Position numbers and translations under genes: made by a program. The notes below the pieces were generated by a model, which saw only the letters and a program-made list of their open reading frames with translations, searched no databases and was not told the DNA's origin. From contig CM022675.1 in assembly GCA_012295275.1 (NCBI GenBank), forward strand, positions 12,890,253 to 12,917,752: a stretch of DNA of 27,500 bases, given 5' to 3'. Below are positions 15,710-24,523 of this stretch, piece after piece; position 1 is the first letter of the stretch; every line of letters starts with the position of its first letter. Source of the stretch: Chrysomallon squamiferum. Lineage: Eukaryota; Mollusca; Gastropoda; Neomphalida; Peltospiridae.

Positions 15710-18700
15710 ATGATACGACGTCATATAACTGCAACAAATCCCCCCACCTCAGTTCTTGTCATTAACAGCGTGGTATGATCACTACGTGCTGAATGAAAGG
15801 GAGTGAACTCTGTTTATTTAAACGTCACAAACCAACTAAAAGACGAACCGATCGACAGACAATAAATATTGACGTCACTTTGTGTATTACTGTTTGTGTA
15901 TTCCATTTTATATATTTGTAAAGGTGATATAATATGTACATTTTAAAATTTCTAAACATTTCTGTGCATTTAAATGATGAAATTTGTCACTCTACTCTTG
16001 TTTCGCAGTTAGAAGATAAAACTGGTCTACAAAAGAGTTGTTTTGGAAATAAAATTAGTTAATATTTACGTATATGGTTATGCAAAATTGTATATAAAAA
16101 CGTTAACTTTGTGAGCAGTATGTGGCATGATTAGTTCTCAGGTAAGCACCTGCTAGGCTTCGTTTTGTTTTTCAAATAGTATGACACGTCTCTTGAATCC
16201 TTACATCAGTGAAATCATAACTGAATAAATAATTTGTTTTAGTATCATGATAATTCAACTGAAATATTCATAATTAATCATTATTACGTCATAATTATTC
16301 ATTACCCCAGTCATACGAATCATTATTTCAGTCATAGCGAATTCTCATTATGAATAATTATTTCAGTCATACTTAAACATTATTTAAATTACATTAAATA
16401 TCATTTCAGTCACATGAGTCATTACTCCAGTCATATTAAATTATTATTCAGACCAGAAAAGATCATATTTAAAAAATAAACGTTTTGTAGAGGAGAGGAT
16501 GGAGAGAGAGAGACGATGACTCGAAGAATGACTTTCTGTCCAGTCTGAAAACTCCAGTGTCATTACACGGAAGTGAAGGTGTTTGTTGTGTATACAAGGA
16601 GAGTGACGTAGTATAAAGATAAAGTTTATTTTTCTAAATTAAAACGATTTCCTCGGCTCACTGTGAGTTTGCTCACTGCAAAGAGCTGAACTCTTGCCAG
16701 ACCGGAAGTGACACGAGTAACATCTGTGAGCCGCTCCACACATTGCAAATAGCTCCACCTTAAGTTGTCAGTACAGATGATGATGATGATGATGATGATG
16801 ATGTTGTTGATTATGATGGTGTTGGCAGTGTTGATATTAAATGTTACTGGAAAAAGAAAAAAAAAAAAAAGAAAACGAAATAAAAAAAGTTATAATACCA
16901 TTACTAACAATCATGACATAGGTAATCACTAGAATAACAAACACGACGATGATGGATGATGATGATGAGGACAATGATGACGATGATGACGTAATAATAA
17001 TAAAAATAATATATCCTTAGCCATCTTTATGATGACTTGTCGCTATACATTAAAATGTATTGACATCATTTCTTTGTCTCATAATTGTTGTTGTTACTAT
17101 TTTATTTCATCATATTCTTCTTTTTATTCTTGTTACTGTTCTTGATCTTCTTCTTCTTCTTCTTCTTCTTATTATTATTATTATTACTTTCAGATCCAGA
17201 ATATAAACGGGTATGTTACTACACAAACTGGTCTCAATACCGGAAGCGTCCTGGCAGATTCTTTCCTTTTAACATCGATCCATTTTTATGTACGCACCTC
17301 ATCTTTGCCTTCGCTAAACTGGACTATAATGGACATTTAGCTCCGTATGAATGGAACGACATTCAGTATCCCCGTAAGCATAATTTTCTTTTCAGATTTT
17401 ATTTTGTTTTAATTAAATATTCTTGTTAGAAGAATATATCAAGGGAGGAAAATCAGAGAAGTGTTAGCATAAAGAAATAAGAAATAAGAGATATATACGA
17501 TCCAACTGTGACAGAATTATCTAAACAATGTGATTTGGAAAATAATTTTAACAGTGACTAATATTTTGAGTTTTACATTTTATTTATTTATTTGTATATT
17601 TACTTACATATTTATTTAATATATATATATTACTTATATATTTATTTATATACTTATTTAATTACTTATATATTTATATATTTACTTATTAATTTATTAG
17701 TAAATTAATTTTCAGTTCTATTAAGTGTCGTTGCAAACATTATTTTAATGTATTTAATATCCAGATAACAACTCAGCTATAGAGTGTTGTTTTACGTGTC
17801 AGTGTAAAATAACTTTGTTGTATTATTTAATTTGGTAAGAATAATTTTATTTTAATATTGTGAACACACAAATTCATTTGTAGTCCTATTTGTGAATTTA
17901 TCTGACACGGGTACATTAAATATCTGTCAACTTTTATAATCATACTCTGTGTCTGTGTAAGAATAATGTTATTTTATTATTTAATAAATCAGTCACCAAT
18001 TGTTCCAGTACATTCACTCTCAGACTTTGGTGAAAGACTCGTGTTGGTAACAAATTATCTGAGATTTACTTTTAATGGTATTTTTCCCTGAGGATTTAGC
18101 AAGAATCGTAACTATGAATACAATGTGTCTATATCTTTATTTAGTGTAAAACTGTTTAGAAAATTCACTCTGTATTTACAAGTAATTCAGATGATTCACT
18201 CTACATGTAACATCTTGCATTACTCATATTTTATTACTATTATGAACCATCTGTTAACTAAATATATATATACATAATGTTTGTTTAGTTATGATATTAC
18301 ATTGAAAACAGTCTATCTACACATTGTTTGTTTTATCACGTCAGACCTGTACAAGCAGTTCACTGGTCTGAAAAAGAAGAATCCACATCTGAAGACGTTG
18401 TTGGCGGTGGGGGGCTGGACTCACGGCTCGCGGCCGTTCACGGAGATGGTGAAGACGAAGTTAGGACGTCAGTCCTTCATCGAACACGCCATCCAGTATC
18501 TGCGAACTCACAACTTCGACGGCCTGGACCTGGACTGGGAATACCCAGCCAATCGAGGCAGTCCGAAGGAAGATAAAAAGAAATTTTCTCTTCTGGTTAT
18601 GGTATGAATGTAGTTTGCAATACGTTATAGAAATAGATGCGCGTCTTGTATATATTTATGTTTGAGATAATCTAGAGCATTTATAATTAAACAATGGTCA

Positions 18701-21700
18701 TTATAGACAGAGATAAAAAACTGTATCATTTTATCTATTAAATTTTGGTTTAATTATGTATTTAGAAGAAACAAAAAGAAAAACATTATAAAAGTAAGAA
18801 TTTGACTGAGATAATTACAGATATTTAATTACTGGGGCTTTGTCAGGGAGGGAGGGTGCAGTTACAGACGTGTTCACAACACGTGTTCTGATTAACACGT
18901 CAGTTTTTTTCACTCACTCACTCATCAAGTGCACGTGTGATTCATTTTTAGAACGATTCCAGTCACACGTTTTCGTATGTTCTGTTGTAATTGTTGTTAG
19001 TGTAATTGTTGTTAGTGTAATTGTTGTTAGTGTAATTGTTGTTAGTGTAATTGTTATTAGTGTAATTGTTGTGAGTGTAATTGTTGTGAGTGTAATTGTT
19101 GTTAGTGTAATTGTTAGTGTAACTGTTGTGAGTGTAATTGTTGTTAGTGTAATTGTTGTGAGTGTAATTGTTGTTAGTGTAATTGTTGTTAGTGTAACTG
19201 TTGTTAGTGTAATTGTTGTTAGTGTAATTGTTGTTAGTGTAATTGTTGTTAGTGTAACTGTTGTTAGTGTAATTGTTGTTAGTGTAATTGTTGTTAGTGT
19301 AAACTAACTTTCTTTAATTGTGTTCAGGAGCTGAAAAACGCGTTTGTTGACGAGGCGTCCAGAACGGGCAAAGAGCCACTCCTGCTTGCAGCCGCGGTAG
19401 CTGCTGGTGTCAAAATAGCAGAGTCTGCATATGAAATACCAGTGATAAATAAGTAAGTAAGACTCTGCTACTGCTACCACAACAGCATCATAATAACAGT
19501 TATAATTATTTTCTTGATAGTTCTCGTTATAGGTCGGTTTCGTTAACGTTTGAGTACAAATTGGTAAATTTTTTATCAACATCATGATTTATCATTAATG
19601 GATATCAATAATTATTGTTACCGTTATTCATATCATCATCATATAATTATCAGCAGTACTCGTACTGTTTTCGTTTTATTATTTATTTACCAATTTAGTT
19701 ACTCACTTATTTATTTGATGTTATCATTATTAGTTATAGTACTGGTGTTCTCGTAGTTGTTATTTGTTTGTTTGTTTTTTTTTTATTTGTTTATTTATGA
19801 CAGGTATTTAGACTTCATCAACTTGATGAGCTATGATCTGCATGGAGCCTGGAGTAAGACGTTGGGAATTAACGCCCCCCTCTATCCCGACCCTAACATA
19901 CACGACCCAAAGGCTTCATACAGTGTGGTAGGTCGTCCTTCTGTCAATCTGTGTGTGTGCGTATGTCTGTTTGTGTGTGTGTGTGTGTGTGTGTGCATGT
20001 GTGCGTGTGTGTGTGTGTCTGTGTGTCAGTGTGTGTGTGTGTGTGTGTGTGCGTGCGTGGGTATGTGCGTGTGTGTGTGAGCGATTGTATTGGGGCTAGA
20101 CGGATGTATTTTTTTATGTATGAATGCATGTGTGTATATATTTTTTCTCTGTATGTATGTGTATATGTATTTATGAATGTATTTATATATAACGACAGAA
20201 ATAAATAAATAATTTGGAATAACCCCCAAAACATAAAAAATCTGAAAAATAAAGAGAACAAAAAACCCATTGATAAAATAAAAATAAATTTTAAAAGGGA
20301 AATAACCTAAGTTTGTCAATAAAGAAATAAACCCAAAACAAAGAAAACCTTCAACTTGAAAGGATTACCAGCGACTGTTTTCTCTTCATACTTCTAACAT
20401 TTCAGCTGAAATTAGATAATCGTGTTAATCTGGAATTTCAAAACGTCATTATCAGGGTCAAACTTCACTCGTTTGTTATTTTGGAAGTAAACAAGAAACA
20501 TATTTTTTCACACGTTAAACACAAACACTCCAAGTCTGTAATTAAAGAGAGTTTTAACATTCATTGTGTCAACTGAAAATATCTTTGGTTTTCTTTGGAT
20601 TCAAACAAAAATGTGTCTGTTAATATTTTCTGTAACTAACAATACTGGTTTCTTTTTTGTGCCTTGAAATGAATTGTTTCGAAAATTACTACTAATTTGC
20701 TGTTGCTACAGCTACTCCTACGAATATATCTATTTCTACTACTACTACTTCTATTATTGCTGTTACTAGTATTATTAGTAGTGTGTTGCTGATGTTAATA
20801 TCTTTTATGTATGAAGTTATCTTTACGTTTTTTGTTATTATTATGTTTTTTTCCCTCTCTTTTATTTTTGTTTGTTTTGTTAAGTGTACTATTAAAGATT
20901 TTTTTTTTGTATGTTTGTTTTGTTTTTTATATTTAATTTTTATTTATTTATTTTCTATTTTCATCACATTTTATAGCGTAAAAATTAAATTATATTATTA
21001 AATTTCACCCTTCTCTATTCAAAGAGTGTGTAAAGATTATGGGGAGAGAGAGAAACTCTTTATCAACATGTTCCAGTCAATATCTGAAGTTAAAAGACAG
21101 GATTAACACCCCTTCCATGTGTGAAATTTGTTTAAATTGTTTTAATCATTATTTCTTTAATTACCATTTAGTGTTACTTTCATCAGTAATTGTTAGTGGG
21201 AGCTTGAAAATCCCTAAACTGACACAAATATACTTTGTAACATTTTTTTTAAATTATAAATCAGATACATTAACAGATTATTTTTATTATTTCTGTCATT
21301 TCAAACAAGCATCAGTTTTTCCGTTAACATGACGTCATGTAAGTAAACTATGACGTAATATTATTATTTTGAATACGTCATTCACTTCAGGATGACATTG
21401 TGAAGCATCAGTTTTTCAGTTAACATGACGTCATGTAAGTAAACTATGACGTAATATTATTATTTTGCATACGTCATTCACTTCAGGACGACGTTGTGAA
21501 GCATCAGTTTTTCAGTTAACATGACGTCATGTAAGTAAACTATGACGTAATATTATTATTTTGCATGCTCTATTCACGTCAGGACGACGTCGTGAAGAAC
21601 TGGTTACGAATGGGCGCTACAAGAGAGAAGCTGGTGATGGGGATTCCTCTGTACGGACACACGTTCACGTTGTGCTCTCAGAAACACGTCAACGTCGGCG

Positions 21701-22325
21701 ACAAAAACTGCGGTCCCGGCAAGCCAGCGCCGTTCACCCGAGAGAAAGGATTTATTTCTTACTACGAGGTATATTTATGTGATGAACAAAGAATTTATTC
21801 TGGTTTTAATAGTTTTTAATAAACTTACTTTGACCAGATTACTCGAGGTCTTGTATAAAGCCCTTTTTTCCCCCCTCTAATTGAAATAATGCCTAGGCAA
21901 CATGGACAACTAGTCAGTTATATCAAAAATTACCTTCTAAACTATATTTATATAGTGGACACTTTACTGCAAATTAGATAAAAAAAAAAAAAAAAAAAAA
22001 AAAAAGAAGAAGAAGAAAAGAACACGTTAATTTTTGTATCCTGTTGTTTGTTAAAAGTAGATTCAAAGACTAACATGCAGAAATGTTTAACTTTATTGTG
22101 TTAACAACAAGTGTTTATCAATCGCAGGATAACTAAAATGTTTTAACGACGTTGTTTTATTGTTATTTCTAGATAAAGGACAAACTAAAGAAAGGGTGGA
22201 CCAGGGTGTGGTCAGAGAGTCAGATGGTACCCTACGCCTACAGCGTCAAAGAGAAACAGTGGGTGGGGTATGATGATATTCAGAGTGTGCAGCTCAAAGT
22301 AAGTTGTTGATGTTGTTGTTATTGA

Positions 22326-22385
<60 letters not shown>

Positions 22386-23378
22386 TATTACTATTTACTA
22401 CTACTACTACTACTACTACACTACCACTATTCTACCACTACTATTGCTTTATGTATTAATATCATGATGATATAATCATCATGATCGTCGTCGTCGTTGT
22501 TATTATTATTATTATTATTATTGTTGTTTAGTTGTTGTTGATACTGCTCAGTGGTAGAGCATATGCTTGATGTAAGATCCACAAATTGGATAAATTAGCG
22601 AACTCATTGTATTTTACTGCAAGGTGAATCTTTTCTCCCCAATATTACTGTTCTCTCTCTTTTCACCTCCTTTTCTTTTCTTTTTGTCTTCCTTTCATTC
22701 TTTGTCTCTGTTTCTCTCTCTCCCACTCTGCCACTGGGTCAAATCAGCAAATGCATAAAAATTCCAAATTAAATTAAACTCTGAATATTTTATACATTTC
22801 TGTGAAATCTTTTGAAGACATTATTTGTGCGACACGACCGAGGGACTTAAAGAGGTGCTATGTGGCTTTAAACTGTGATCATTTGCTGAAACCAGCAAAC
22901 ATCTGACTGGCATTGTCGTGACATAACCTCTGACAATAGTTTTCTTTGTTGCTGGACGATTCGGGCGCATACTAACAAAATATGCGGCCATGTGCCTTTG
23001 TTTGCCCCGTTTGCCTTCCGGATGGTCCATTATGAAATGGGCTAGAAAAATCAATTGGTGCACAAACAGTCTCCGTGATGGGGTATTATGGCCTGATGCG
23101 AGACATCCGTGTATGCAAACAGAACTTCATATCTGAAATAACTGTCACATGTGCTGGTCATTTTTGAGTCAATATTTGACGAGTTTGACATTTTGTTTGG
23201 AATTCTGGCAGTGTCGTTCTTCGGGGTCTTGTTTGTGTGGTAATCTTCTGAACTGTGGAGAAATACCAGAGTCTGTGTTTGAGTCTGTTGTGTTTTGTGT
23301 CACACGAGTTAGACAAACTTCTTACTCCGACTTTAAATACTTTGTATTTCAACTGTTTTAAACTGTTGTTGGTCTGAA

Positions 23379-23453
<75 letters not shown>

Positions 23454-24014
23454 ATAAGATATTATACAAATGAAATCTAAAAAAACCCAAATAATAATGT
23501 AGTCGCAGATCGTTAATATATCGCATTCCACTATCAAACAGTTAATAAATATAAACGCTGTGAGGCCCAAGTAAGGATACCTAATTAGTAATTTTTGTAA
23601 TATTTCTTTAGAGATTTGTAAAACAGAAATATTAATACAAGAAACTAGAAGAACACTGACAGGTTTTAACATAAAAACCAGAGAAAAGTTCAACCATGTC
23701 GACATGAATTAAAAGTGAAAACAAATATGATATAAAAAAACTGTATATACAGCTAACGGGCACGCGCGCGTGTGTTGAGACACTGAATTTTAGAAATTTT
23801 AATATATTTATGTCATATGAACATGCAGTATTGTAAATAATGGTGTCATTTTGTTTTCAAAAATAATATCAATGTATACATCAAACAGAAGGGCGCTCGT
23901 TATCGGTTTTGGTTTAATAAACAAAGGGAAGTAAATCTGTCACCATTACACGAAATCTTACACCTCGATTCCCTATAATTTTGTAATGTTAGAATTTGTT
24001 GTCTTTAAATTAAA

Positions 24015-24055
<41 letters not shown>

Positions 24056-24397
24056 CACATTCGAATACATATGATCATTCATTCATTCATTTATTCATAT
24101 ATATATACGCACATACACACACAACCATACATACATACATACACACATACATATTATACATACACACATACACACATACACACACAACCATACATACATA
24201 CATACGCACATACACACATACATACATTCATAAAAATGCATTCATTCACTAATTACTAAAAATGCATTCGAATTCACGTTTTGTTTTATAGTTTACTAAT
24301 TTTATCGAAAACACATGTATCATCTTATTTATCACGTTTTGTTTTCTGTATAGTTTAACACAATATTAACAATAGAAAACAAAATATATTTATCTAT

Positions 24398-24428
<31 letters not shown>

Positions 24429-24468
24429 TTTTTTTTTTTTTTTTTGTTTGTTTATTTATTTATTTATT

Positions 24469-24523
<55 letters not shown>

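Noticed and set aside
17085-17193. Hydrophobic N-terminus read in frame before exon 2 (looks like a signal peptide)
   Set aside because: It is the TTC/TTA-rich intron end before the acceptor. The true signal peptide is in exon 1, joined in matching phase.
18840-19307. 155-codon frame with VIVVS repeats
   Set aside because: Caused by a 15-bp intronic minisatellite. It overlaps intron 3 of the chitinase.
21039-21332. 97-codon frame in intron 5
   Set aside because: It lies within a well-bounded intron and runs into the 96-bp repeat. No family resemblance.
22545-22620. Functional tRNA gene
   Set aside because: Only the D-arm/A-box is intact. No acceptor-stem pairing, anticodon arm or B-box can be drawn.
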